DNA from: Methanobrevibacter sp.
GTDB lineage: Archaea; Methanobacteriota; Methanobacteria; Methanobacteriales; Methanobacteriaceae
DNA length: 53,575 nucleotides
NCBI GenBank assembly: GCA_017553445.1
Contig: JAFZMD010000023.1
Span: 1-53,575, forward strand
Direction: 5' to 3'
Positions 28,662 to 40,000 of the stretch are shown in pieces. The notes below the pieces were generated by a model. That model was not told where the DNA came from and searched no databases. It was given only the letters and a program-made list of their open reading frames with translations. A program made the position numbers and the translations under genes. How positions within the stretch are numbered: the first letter of the stretch is position 1; every line of letters starts with the position of its first letter.

Positions 28662-29492
28662 ATGGAGTTCTTAAGAGAAAGTGATGTAATTCAGTGGAAA
28701 GATGGTGAATATAAGACAATTAAGGAAAACAGCGTTGAGGATGAATATACTTATCTTTTTATAGATTATTTGCCTCCAAGGAAATTTTCAACATATCCAA
28801 AAGATTTGAAGGACTTTGCAGTAGGATACTGTTTGGGGGAAGGTTTAATTAAGGATTTTTCAGACATCGAATCCATTAAGGTGGATGGAACAAATATTCT
28901 GGTTACAACAAAGCTAACCCACAATCCCGAAGAGGATTTAGAACAGGAAGGAATCGTTCAGGAAAGGAAAGGCAACTGCGAACATGCGTGCGTGTGCAGA
29001 CTGCTTGAATATCAGGGAGTAAACTCTGATAATGCCGGCGGAATCAGATCAGAGCTAAAAACAATAGAGCCCAACAATTCGGATTTGAAAATAGATGCAA
29101 CCCAAATCATCAAAGATATGAAACATCTGACTGATGAGGCTAAAATATGGCAAAAAACTGCTGGTGTACATGTTGCACAATTAAAATTTGAGGATAAAAT
29201 CATTATCCGTGAGGATGTAAGCCGACATGTTGCAGTTGATAAGGTGATTGGGGCAGCTTCAAGGGAAGGCTATGACTTTTCAAAATCATATATATCATAT
29301 AGCGGAAGAATGCCTGCAGACATGCTGATAAAAGTAATTAGGGTAGGTATTCCAATTATAATTTCTAATGCCGCACCAGCATCTTCAGGTATTGACGTGG
29401 CAGAAGCGGGAAATATCACAATGGTGGGTTTTGTAAGGGACAATAGGTTTACAGTATTCACTGCCCCTGAGAGAGTCAATCTGGAAAAATAA
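28662..29492 (+). CDS. fdhD: Formate dehydrogenase accessory protein FdhD
   Basis: Sulfur carrier that activates molybdenum- or tungsten-containing formate dehydrogenase. About 276 residues. Family motifs are DFAVGYCLGEGLI, KTAGVHVAQLKF, IIREDVSRHVAVDKVIGAA, YSGRMPADMLIKVIRVGIPI and GNITMVGFVRDNRFTVFTAPER. The region of the usual CxxC pair reads GNCEHACVC, placing cysteines at 106, 110 and 112, so the spacing differs from the bacterial pair. No fdhAB genes lie in the window. The next gene is convergent, 22 bases away. Confidence 0.9.
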   Translation: MEFLRESDVIQWKDGEYKTIKENSVEDEYTYLFIDYLPPRKFSTYPKDLKDFAVGYCLGEGLIKDFSDIESIKVDGTNILVTTKLTHNPEEDLEQEGIVQERKGNCEHACVCRLLEYQGVNSDNAGGIRSELKTIEPNNSDLKIDATQIIKDMKHLTDEAKIWQKTAGVHVAQLKFEDKIIIREDVSRHVAVDKVIGAASREGYDFSKSYISYSGRMPADMLIKVIRVGIPIIISNAAPASSGIDVAEAGNITMVGFVRDNRFTVFTAPERVNLEK

Positions 29493-29514
29493 GTTATGTA
29501 GAATAAATTTATCA

Positions 29515-29853
29515 TTATACGGCGTCAGAGCCTCTCTCACCGGTTCTGATTCTTATTACTTCTTCTACATCAGAAACAAATATTTTGCCGTCTCCAACGT
29601 CTCCTGTTCTTGCGTTTTCGATAATTATATCAATAATATCTTCCAGGTCTTTTTTATTCACGATTAATTCGATTCTTGTTTTTGGGATTAAATCAATGCA
29701 ATAGCTGGATCCACGGTATGATTCTTTAATGCCCAGCTGTCTTCCTCTTCCTTTTACTGTAGAGACATTCATTCCTTCACATCCTGCTTTTAAAAGTGCT
29801 GTTTTGACATGTTCAAATCGTTCTTCACGTATCACTGCAATAATTCTTTTCAT
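29515..29853 (-). CDS. PII family nitrogen regulatory protein (GlnK-like)
   Basis: A 112-residue trimeric signalling protein that binds ATP/ADP and 2-oxoglutarate. Family landmarks are VKGRGRQLGIKESYRGSSY, the T-loop with Tyr46 and Tyr51; LIPKTRIELIV; and GDVGDGKIFVSDVEEVIRIR, the nucleotide-binding B and C loops. A GGAGGAG site lies just upstream. In methanogens glnK normally adjoins amtB and NifI genes adjoin nifHDK; neither is present, so the partner is unclear. The sequence reads as GlnB/GlnK, but the subclass is not decided. Confidence 0.9.
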   Translation of the reverse strand: MKRIIAVIREERFEHVKTALLKAGCEGMNVSTVKGRGRQLGIKESYRGSSYCIDLIPKTRIELIVNKKDLEDIIDIIIENARTGDVGDGKIFVSDVEEVIRIRTGERGSDAV

Positions 29854-29987
29854 TTTACTCCTCCATTTCTTATATCTAATGTTTTTTCTATTAATAACTT
29901 TGCAGTAATGTTGGGATTGCAGTTTTCTTAAAACTTCATTTAAATGAGGCTTAATTAATATATACTAGTAATTGAATAATATTAAAT

Positions 29988-30410
29988 ATGTATTGCCCAA
30001 AATGTGGTGCTGAAATAACCCATTATTCGAAATATTGTAGGAAATGCGGTACAAAATTACCATATAATAAGGAATTTGAAAAAGACAAATCAGTTTCCGA
30101 TTTTAAAGAAGAAAGTTCTTTTACCACAAACAGACAGATTATTTTTTTATCTATTTTGGGCTTAATTGTTATTGTAATATTATCAGCATTTGCTGTTGGT
30201 GCATTTAATCAGAATAATCCATCAAATACGGATTCTTCCTTTGATGATTTTATTAATAACAATTTGGTTTCTTCAGATGAGGATAGTGAAGATGTTGAAT
30301 ATTATTATTCCTCTACTGGCTATGAAATCCCTAAAAATAATGAGGATTCCAGATTATCGGATATTTCCAACAGTTCCTTCAGTTATGATTTCTTTAATAA
30401 ATCGGTTTAA
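29988..30410 (+). CDS. Zinc-ribbon membrane protein
   Basis: A 140-residue protein. The N-terminus has the zinc ribbon YCPKCG...YCRKCG with ligands Cys3, Cys6, Cys17 and Cys20. Residues 50-73 form a single transmembrane helix (IIFLSILGLIVIVILSAFAV). The tail outside is Asp/Ser/Asn-rich and contains NSS/NKS sites. The architecture of a cytoplasmic zinc ribbon, one membrane span and an acidic external tail is common in Methanobrevibacter proteins of unknown function. It precedes the giant adhesin-like gene by about 600 bases. Confidence 0.82.
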   Translation: MYCPKCGAEITHYSKYCRKCGTKLPYNKEFEKDKSVSDFKEESSFTTNRQIIFLSILGLIVIVILSAFAVGAFNQNNPSNTDSSFDDFINNNLVSSDEDSEDVEYYYSSTGYEIPKNNEDSRLSDISNSSFSYDFFNKSV

Positions 30411-31018
30411 TTTATCCTTTTTTGAATTGGTCTTTTTTTATTGAAAATTTGTATTATTAATTTATCTCATTTTAATTGAAATGTCATGTTATTTTGTCAT
30501 CATTTTGGATATTTCATCCTACTTTTACAAAATAGCATTTATTGCTTGTTTCATATACATGGATTAGTTAAAAAACTATATTTTCTACATTAATTTTTTG
30601 CAGTTATTTTTTTTAATTATTACAAAATTAAATATTTTTTAGTATTTGGTAATATTTGTGAATACTGTTTATTTTTTTTAAAATTATTATCATTTTTATA
30701 AGTTTTTATTCATATTTATCTTAAAGTGGTTAAATTTTTCATATTAATTTGTTGATTTTAGTAATTTTATCTTAAAAAAATGTTGTTTTCACTGAATTAA
30801 ATATTATTATAATAATTTTATAATTAATATGTGTATTGTTTATTATTTCTTTAAAAATATTTTAATAAACATAATTTTATAATTTTATTTTTATATAATG
30901 TTTATTTTTAGGTTAGTAAAAGGATATTAAAGTATATATATTAATAAGTCTAAAAATAAATTTCAATGTAAACTATCGATTAATGTAAAAAATAATTGTC
31001 AACGGAGATAGATATAAA
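30411..31018. other. 608-bp very AT-rich leader region of the giant gene
   Basis: No gene is visible on either strand; the region is mostly long A and T runs. Near its end are a TATA-like element and a GGAGA ribosome-binding site (31004-31008) for the giant gene. I see no riboswitch or clear hairpin. The length and composition are typical of accessory surface-protein genes in this group, where long intergenic gaps precede each gene. Confidence 0.6.
30931..30942 (+). promoter_or_regulatory. Likely TATA element of the giant adhesin-like gene
   Basis: AGTATATATATT lies about 88 bases before the ATG at 31019, predicting a start near 30960-30967 and a leader of about 55 bases carrying the GGAGA site. 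This is the strongest TATA-like sequence in the last 100 bases of the gap. Confidence 0.5.
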
Positions 31019-31096
31019 ATGAAGATTCGAGGAGAAATAATAATATTATGTTTAATTATTTGTCTTATTTTCTCATTATCTGCTGTTTCAGCAGCT
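31019..31096 (+). other. Signal peptide of the giant protein
   Basis: A short basic start (MKIRGE), a hydrophobic core of about 16 residues and AVSA|A before the mature DDLNN sequence. This is a Sec-type signal with probable cleavage after residue 25 or 26. Confidence 0.85.
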
Positions 31097-34000
31097 GATG
31101 ACTTAAATAATACAGATGTCACAAGTAATAATGATTTATTGTCTCTTCCAACCAATAACAACGATTCTGTTATTGGAGCTGGATGGGAGTCATTTACAAA
31201 ATTAAATGAAACGATTAACAGTGCTCAAGGAGATACTATTGATTTGTGTGATAATTATGTATTCACGCCGGGGGAGGATGATGCATTTGTTAATGGTATT
31301 CGTATTGATAGAGAAATAACTATTGTTGGGCATGATTTAACAATTGATGGGGCCAATAAAGCCAGGATATTTGATATTTACGCACCTGTTACAATAAAGA
31401 ATTTAGTATTTGTCAACGGTAATTCTAGTAGTTCTGGTGGAGCAATTGATATAGAAGATGCTATTGCATCCACAATGGATTCTTGTACTTTTATTAATAA
31501 TACTGCTAGGGAGAATGGTGGTGCTATTTATTGGGATGATGGATCACATGATTGTGTAGTAACTAGTTGTCAATTTATAAACAATACTGCAGGTATTAAT
31601 GGTGGTGCTATAGATTGGCATATGGCTTCTCAAAGAGGTGCTATTCAAGATTCTGTATTTACCAATAATACTGCTAAACGTAGTGGTGGTGCTGTACATT
31701 GGAGTGGTCACTATGGTGATATAATTGGATCCACATTTACTAACAATGTTGCTACTGGTGAAGTTGTTTCCGAGATTGGTGGTATAACCGGTGGCGGAGA
31801 TGGTGGTGCTGTGCTATGGGTAGGTAGTCACGGTATTATCAAAGATTGTAATTTTAATAATAACTATGCTAAAATCCGTGGTGGAGCTATATTTATACAT
31901 GGTAACTCCACAGAAAACAGTACTAATACTACTGTAGACAATTGTAGATTTGAAAATAATATTGCGCATGTCAATGGTGGTGGTGTTGATTGGCAATATG
32001 GTGCTCATAATGGTACATTGACTAATTCAGTATTTATTAATAACACTGCATGGCGTAGTGGTGGTGGAGCATATTGGAATGGTTACAATGGTACTATGAT
32101 AAACTGTAGTTTTACTGATAACCATGCTACTTATCAATGGAATCATACACTTCCTGAAGGTATTGTTATAGTAACTGATACTCCTGGTGGTAATGGTGGT
32201 GCTATGGTATGGAGAGGTTCCATGGGTACTATAGAGAATTGTAACTTTACTGACAATACTGCCTATTATCTTGGTGGTGCTATTCACTTAAGAAATAATG
32301 ATGAGGTGAACTTTACTAATTGTAACTTTACTGAGAATAATGCAGGTACTAATGGTGGTGCTATCTATTTCAATACTGGTGCTACTAGATGTACTATTGA
32401 TTCATGTACTTTTGATAATAATGTAGCTAACAGATCTGCTGGTGCAATATTCTGGATAGGTACAAATGGTCATATTTTAAATTCCAACTTTACTAATAAC
32501 CATGCTCTTGGTGGTGTTAGTGGTGCTGTTGTTCACAATGGTACAAATACCACTGGTGGTTCTGGTGGAGCTATCATTTGGGCAGGTTCTAATGGTAATG
32601 TTAATGATTGTATATTTATTAGCAATACTGCAGCTAAACGTGGTGGAGCAATATTTTTAGAATCAACAAAAGAGTCCCGATGTAGTGATGTAACAATTAA
32701 GGATAGTTCATTTGAAAGCAATATTGCAGATATTAATGGTGGAGCTGTTGCATGGGATGAAGGTGCAGAAAACGGTTTAATGGAAAACATTGCTTTCATC
32801 AACAACACTGCTAAACGTAATGGTGGTGCAATCTTCTGGAACGGTTATAACGGTACAATCAAAAATTCCAAGTTTGACAATAACAGGGCAACAGGTACAA
32901 ATTGGGAATATACCTTGAATATAAACATGGGTGATAAAATCATTGTTGGAGAAAATGGAACATTAACTTTAGGAAATATAGTTGTTCTTCAGCAAAATCA
33001 TATACCTGTATCTTTTGACCCATCTGTATCCCAGTATGAAGGTAAGTTAGTTGTGCTTAATTATACTTCACCTACTGATAGTAAGATTCTTCGTTTTGAA
33101 TCATATGTTCTAACAGGTAATGCTTCTGCTGGATATAAATGGAAACCATTAGATGAAATCAATATTACTGTTTCTGAATCTATTATTTCTCCTGTTGACT
33201 GGGCAATTGACCAATACTTCGGTGGTGACGGAGGTACTGTCCTCTGGAGTGGTAATTTAGGTCTTGTTGAAAATTGTACTTTCATAGATTCAAACTCAGC
33301 TCGTCGTGGTGGTGGAGCTTACATGACTGGAAGTGATTATGTTACCTACAAGGATTGTTACTTTGAAAACTGTACTTCAGGTACCAACGGTGGAGGAGTA
33401 GACTGGCTGGCAGGTGCAAACTACGGTAAGATAATTAACTGTACCTTTAATAATACTAGAGCTGCTCGTTCCGCTGGTGCTATTTACTATGACGGCTGGT
33501 ATGGTGAAATGACAAATATTACCATTATCAATACTCAATCATGGGGTGGAGCTTTAAAAACCAGTAAAGACGGTAAAGTTAATTATGCAGGTTGGGATTC
33601 AAGCCACTGGGATACCAACACTACTGGAGGTGACGCCGGTGCAATTATGTACACAGGTTCATTCATTACTGTTTATAATGTAACTTTCACTAACTGTAAT
33701 GGATCCGGCCGTGGGGGAGCAGTGTTCTTACAGGATAACCACAACGTCACATTCGACAAATGTACATTTGAAAATAACATTGCAGCAGGTACTGCAAAAA
33801 ACACTTATGTAAATGATAAAGACATATCCAGCGGTTTTAATATGTGGTTAACTGGTTACGGTGGAGCAATCGCATTTGATGTAGGTGCAACCAATGGAAC
33901 AATTAAAAACTCAAAATTCATTAACAATACAGCTATACGTATTGGTGGTGCAATCAGTTTCGGTAAAGGTTCATCAAATGCCAAGGTTTATAATTCCACA

Positions 34001-37000
34001 TTTGACAACAATACTGCATACCGTAACGGTGGTGCAATCTCATGGGACGGTACAGACGGTAACATGGATAAATGTAACTTCTCAAACAACTCTGCATTAG
34101 GTATAGATATTAATACAGATATATTCAATCCAACTAGCCTCGATGACTTTAAACATAATGGAACAGACGTGCCAACTTATACTCCAGCAGGCAATAAAAA
34201 GGAAATGTATATTAGGTATCAGGGATACAATCCAGAAACTAAACGTAGCGCTAACTATACCATGTATGTATATAACGGTACACAATGGAATGACATAGAA
34301 TTCACAACTGAAACAGGACCATCTACTGTCGATTGGGCAATGGATGAATACTACGGTGGAGATGGAGGAACTATCTACTGGAGGGGAGACAATGGTGAGG
34401 TTTGCCATTGTATATTCATTGACTCCAATTCCGCTCGTCGTGGTGGTGGAGCTTACATGACAGGATCAGACAATATCACTTTCCAGAATTCCTACTTTGA
34501 AAACTGTACTTCAGGTACCAACGGTGGAGGTCTTGACTGGTTGGCCGGTGCTAACAACGGTAAAGTAATCAACTGTACATTTAACAGTACTCATGCTGCC
34601 CGTTCTGCCGGTGCAATCTACTACGACGGTGATTATGGTGAAATGATAAATATTACCATTATCAACGCTACAAACAATGGTGGAGCTTTAAAAGTAAGTA
34701 AAGACGGTAGAGTAAAATATGCCGGTTGGGATTCAAGCCACTGGGATACCAATACCACTGGTGGTGACGCTGGTGCTATCATGTTTACAGGAAACTATGA
34801 ATACATTTACAATGCTACCTTCATAAACTGTACTTCAGTTGGACGTGGAGGAGCGGTCTTCTTGCAGGATAACCATAACGTAACTTTTGAGTTATGTGTC
34901 TTTGAAAACAACTATGCAAAAGGTATAGCAAATAACACCTGGGCAAATTACACTCAGGAAAGAAATGAGGCTAATAATGATACAAAAGTTAATTATAAAC
35001 TCACAGGTCACGGTGGAGCAGTTGCATTTGACGTAAATGCTAAAAACTGTAAAATCATAGACTCCAACTTCACTCAGAACTTGGCCCGTCGTAACGGTGG
35101 TGCTTTAAACTTTGATGATGGTTCAACCAACAACACTGTTGAAAACTGTAGATTTGACAATAACACAGTTTACGATGATGGTGGTGCTATTAACTTAGGT
35201 AAAGGTTCTGATTTCTGTTCTATAATCAACACTATATTCTATAACAATACTGGTCAAGGAAGATTTACTTCCACTACCAAAGGAGGTACAATCTGTCTTG
35301 AAGGTTCAAACATTACTATTGACCGTTCTGAATTTATTTTAGGTGCTGCATATGGAAATGAAACTGAAGGCGCAAAAATCTACCAAACCGATGGTGGAGC
35401 ATTATTTGTTACAGGTAATTATGTAAATATTACTAACACTAAATTTGATAGCTGTTTCACTCCTAATTATGCTGGTGCAATAAAAATTATTGGTAATTAT
35501 ACAAAGGTTGACAATTGTACTTTTGAAAATTGTACTGCACCTAAACGTGCAGGAGCTATATATGTAGAAGGTAATTCTGTTTTAATCAATAACTCCCGTT
35601 TCAATGCTTCTATTTCAGAAGTTGCTGGTGCAATATATATTGCGGGTAATGATTCCAATTTAGTTAATTCAAACATTACAAACTGTTCCAGTTCAGTTTC
35701 AGCAGGTAGTGTACATATTTCAGGTAATAATGCGGATATTAATGGAACTTCATTCATAAATTGTACTACTCAAGGTACTCATGGTGGTGCTATATGTATA
35801 TCAGGTAATTACACTACAGTTATTGATTCTACTTTTGAAAATTGTAGAGCACTTTATTTCAATAAGACTGAAGATAAAGGTGCTATTGCGGGTGCTATAC
35901 ACATCTCCGGTGCTAACGCAACAATTATTAAATCAACTTTCAATAATATTTATGCTAGTGATGATGGTGGAGCATTATATGTAGAAGGAGCTGACTGTAA
36001 AGTATATAATTCCACTTTTGAAAAAACCATTGCTGGTGATGATGGTGGTGCAATATTATGGTCTGGTGAAAGAGGTTTAGTATATAACAGTACTTTTACA
36101 ATAGCTCAAGGAATAGGCTTGGCTGGCGCACATTCTAAAGGTGGTGCAATTAACATCGTCGGTAATTATTCTGTTGTTACAAAATCCAAATTCATCATGG
36201 TTTCTGCAGTTACAGATGGTGGAGCTATTTATGCTACTGGTAACCATGTAAATATTACAGATTCATCATTCAATAAATGTAACGTTTCACATACAGTTGA
36301 ACCACGTCATAATCATGGTGGAGGTTCCATTTATGTTGAAGGTGACTATGGTTATATTGCAAATTGTACCTTTGAGCAGAACAATGCTAAATTAGGTGGA
36401 GCAATGTTTATTGAAGGAGATAATGTTGTCATTGATAATATTACTACTATACGTACTTATGTACCTAGTTCCGGTGGAGCTATTTTCGTACAGGGTGATA
36501 ATGCTACTATTAAAAAATCTGATATTTCAATGACCAACGCTTCTGTTGATGGTGGTGCTATTTATATTCACGGTGCAAATACCAACATTTCTGCAACTTC
36601 AATCAGTATGTGTTTTGCATATGGAGATGGTGGAGCTATTTATGTAAACGGTACTGATGCCAATATTGAACATTCTACAATATTTAGGAATAATGCTACC
36701 TATGGTGGTTCTATTTATATTAACGGTACTGATGCAGTAATTTTTGATTCCACTATGATGCAAACTGCCGCTAGGGCAGATGGAGGATCTATTTATGTAT
36801 TCGGAGAACATGCTGTTATTAATCAGACTTCATGTTCAATGACTTCTGCTGTAAATGGTGGATCCATGTATATTGCAGGGGATAATGCAGTTATTGTCGG
36901 GTCTTCTTTCACTAAAAGTAATGCTACTGAAGATGGTGGAGCATTATATGTAACAGGTGATGATTGTAAAGTATATAATTCCACTTTTGAATTAAATACT

Positions 37001-40000
37001 GCATATGATGATGGTGGATCAATATTATGGGTAGGTGAAAACGGTTTAATATATAACAGTACTTTTACAAATGTCCGTGCAATAGGAAGAGGTCATCACT
37101 CTGAAGGTGGTGCAATCAACCTTGTAGGTGATAATACTGTTGTTACAAAATCCAACTTCACAATGACTTCCGCAGCTACAGATGGTGGAGCTATTTTTGC
37201 TACTGGTAATCATATAAATGTTACAGAATCAAACTTCAATAAAAATAATGTTTCACATACTAATGAAACAGGTTATAACCATGGTGGAGGTTCCATTTAT
37301 GTTGAAGGTGACTATGGTTATATTGCAAATTGTACCTTTGAGCAGAACAATGCTAAATTAGGTGGAGCAATGTTTATTGAAGGAGATAATGCTGTCATTG
37401 ATAATATTACTACTATACATACTTTTGTACCTAGTTCTGGTGGAGCTATTTTCGTACAGGGTGATAATGCTATCATTAAAAAATCCAGTATTTCAATGTC
37501 CAATGCTTCTGTTGATGGTGGAGCTATCTATATTGATGGTGTAAATACAAACATTTCCTCAACTTCAATTTCCATGTGTGTGGCAAAAGATGAAGGTGGA
37601 GCTATTTTTGTAGATGGTGCTAATACCAACATTGAATATTGTACGATATCTAAAAGTAATGCTACTAATTATGGTGGTGGAGTTTACATTAAAGGTAATG
37701 ATGAAGTAATTTTCAATTCCACATTAATGCAATGTCATGCAGATAAAGATGGTGGAATTGTCTATATTTCTGGACTAAGGGCAGTCATTAATCAATCTTC
37801 ATTAATGATGAGTTCTTCTACTCAAAATGGTGGAGCAGTATATATTGCAGGTAATAATGCAGTTATTGAAGAATCTAGTTTCAATAAAAACGATGCTACT
37901 GAAAGTGGTGGTGCTGTATATATTGAAGCAGAATACGCTAATATTTCAGGCTCTCACTTTAATTTGAATAACGCTACTCAAAATGGAGGTGCTCTTTACA
38001 TTAAAGGAAGCCATGCAACCATTACAAATTCATCTTTCAATCAGGGACATTCATTGAATAAGATAGGTGATACTAGTAGTGAGATTGTTGGTGGTGGTGC
38101 AATTTATTCTAAAGGTTCATTTTCCAATATATATTATTGTAACTTTACAAATTGTTCTTCTAAAGATCAGGGTGGTGCAATCTTCTGGTATGCTGATAAC
38201 CTCCAATATTGTAATGTTGTTGGTTGCAGGTTCATAAATAACACTGCTTACCCTAATTCTAAAACTAATACAAGAGGTGGAGGAGCGATTTATTGGAAAG
38301 AGGGTAGTAAATATTGTACTATTCAAGATTCTGTGTTTATCAAAAATTCTGTTCAAAGTTCAAATAAAGCTGATGGTGGAGCTGTTTTATGGGATTTCAC
38401 TTCTAATGGATTGATTAATAATTGTACTTTTGATGCTAATTATGTTACCACTTCACATACAGGTGATGTATGGGTTCAAGGAGGAGGTCTATTCTTAAGG
38501 CTAAGGGGTACTAATTTCACTATTAGTAATTCAAGATTTGAGAATTGCTGGTCTATCAAGGAAGCGGGCGGTGCTTATCTGTCTCCTAGGAATGGAGAGG
38601 TAGGCCCTATCGATCTTTTAGTTGTAAATACTACATTTATAAACAATACTGCTAACGCCACAGGACCAAATTGTCTTGGTGGTGGTGCTATTCAAATTAA
38701 GGAAAGTCATTATACTACGTTAAGAAATGTTACATTTGAAAATAACACTGCAAACATAGGTGGTGCTATTTCATGCCCTAATGGTCCGGATAGTGGTGTA
38801 AAATCTGATTACATTATTGGTTGTACTTTCATTGGAAATAAAGCTAATATAACAGCTACAAGAGAAGGACTTGGTGGAAGTATCTATATTAATTTATTAG
38901 GTAAGAAAAATCCAACGATTAGAATTTATAATTCTACATTTTCTGACGGTTATGCAAAATACGATGGTGGAGCAATATATGCTCAATATATCGAGGGGTC
39001 TGGAAATTTAACTTTCATAAATAACACTGCAAATCGCGGTGGTGCATTATATTGGTTTGCAGGTATAGAATCATCATCAAAAGCACCTGATATTGAGGGT
39101 ATGACCTTTATAAATAACAATGCTACCTATGGTGGTGCTATTTACATTCCTAAAGAAGGTACTAAAGTTTTACATAATAATTTCACTGGAAACAACGCTA
39201 CCTATGGTGGTGCTATTTATGTTCCTGTTTCAACTGTAACCATTTCATATAATAATTTCACAAAAAATAATGCTACTGAGGGTGGAGCTATTTACATATT
39301 GAATACTACAAAAAATGTATTTGTATCTCAGTCCACTTTCGATGAAAATCATGCCAAGTATGGTGGTGCAATTTGGACCGCTGCTGAAATAACAGGTACA
39401 AATCCGGCTGATCATATTTCCTATTGTAATTTCACAAAAAATACTGCTGTAAATGGTAGTGCTATTTATGTTGCAGGCAGTAAACAAAATATTGGTTTCT
39501 GTAATTTTGATGGAAACAATGCAAGTGAAAATGGTGGTGCTATTTATTATCAAAAAGATTTAACATCAATAGAAGTTCATGATTCTACATTTAAAAGTTC
39601 CTATGCAAAAAATGGTGGAGCCATATATAATGCTGGAACTTCCCAGTCTAAAAATCTTCTTATTAAAAATTCCACATTCATTAAAAATATAGCTATTTAT
39701 AATGGTGGTGCTGTTTTATATATTGCAAATGATGGACTTATGACATACAGAGATTACTTTAATGGTACTTTTGATAATCTGGCAGTACCTAGCGGAACTG
39801 ATACAAGGATAGATCTTTTCAGTAATGATACATCACATATTCAAATTATTTCCAATTCATTATTTGAAGATAATGAGGACTATCTTTTCTATATTGAGTC
39901 TATTTCCGATAGAGAAAATCCATTTATTGCTGTTTATTTAGATAGGCCAAAAGATTGGGTAATAAGTAAACTCCGTTATGTTGTGAGTTTAACTAATGTA

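Larger units (their letters stand above)
31196..39730 (+). repeat. First beta-helix module with N-terminal cap
   Basis: The module opens with a cap of about 70 residues (FTKLNETINSAQGDTIDL, then ITIVGHDLTIDGANKARIF and IKNLVFVNG). It continues as roughly a hundred turns carrying GGAI/GGAL followed by a hydrophobic strand and N-x-T/S-F-x-N-N. The pattern matches Chlamydia-polymorphic-protein-like and PbH1-type parallel beta-helices. Two internal segmental duplications are annotated separately. Confidence 0.88.
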
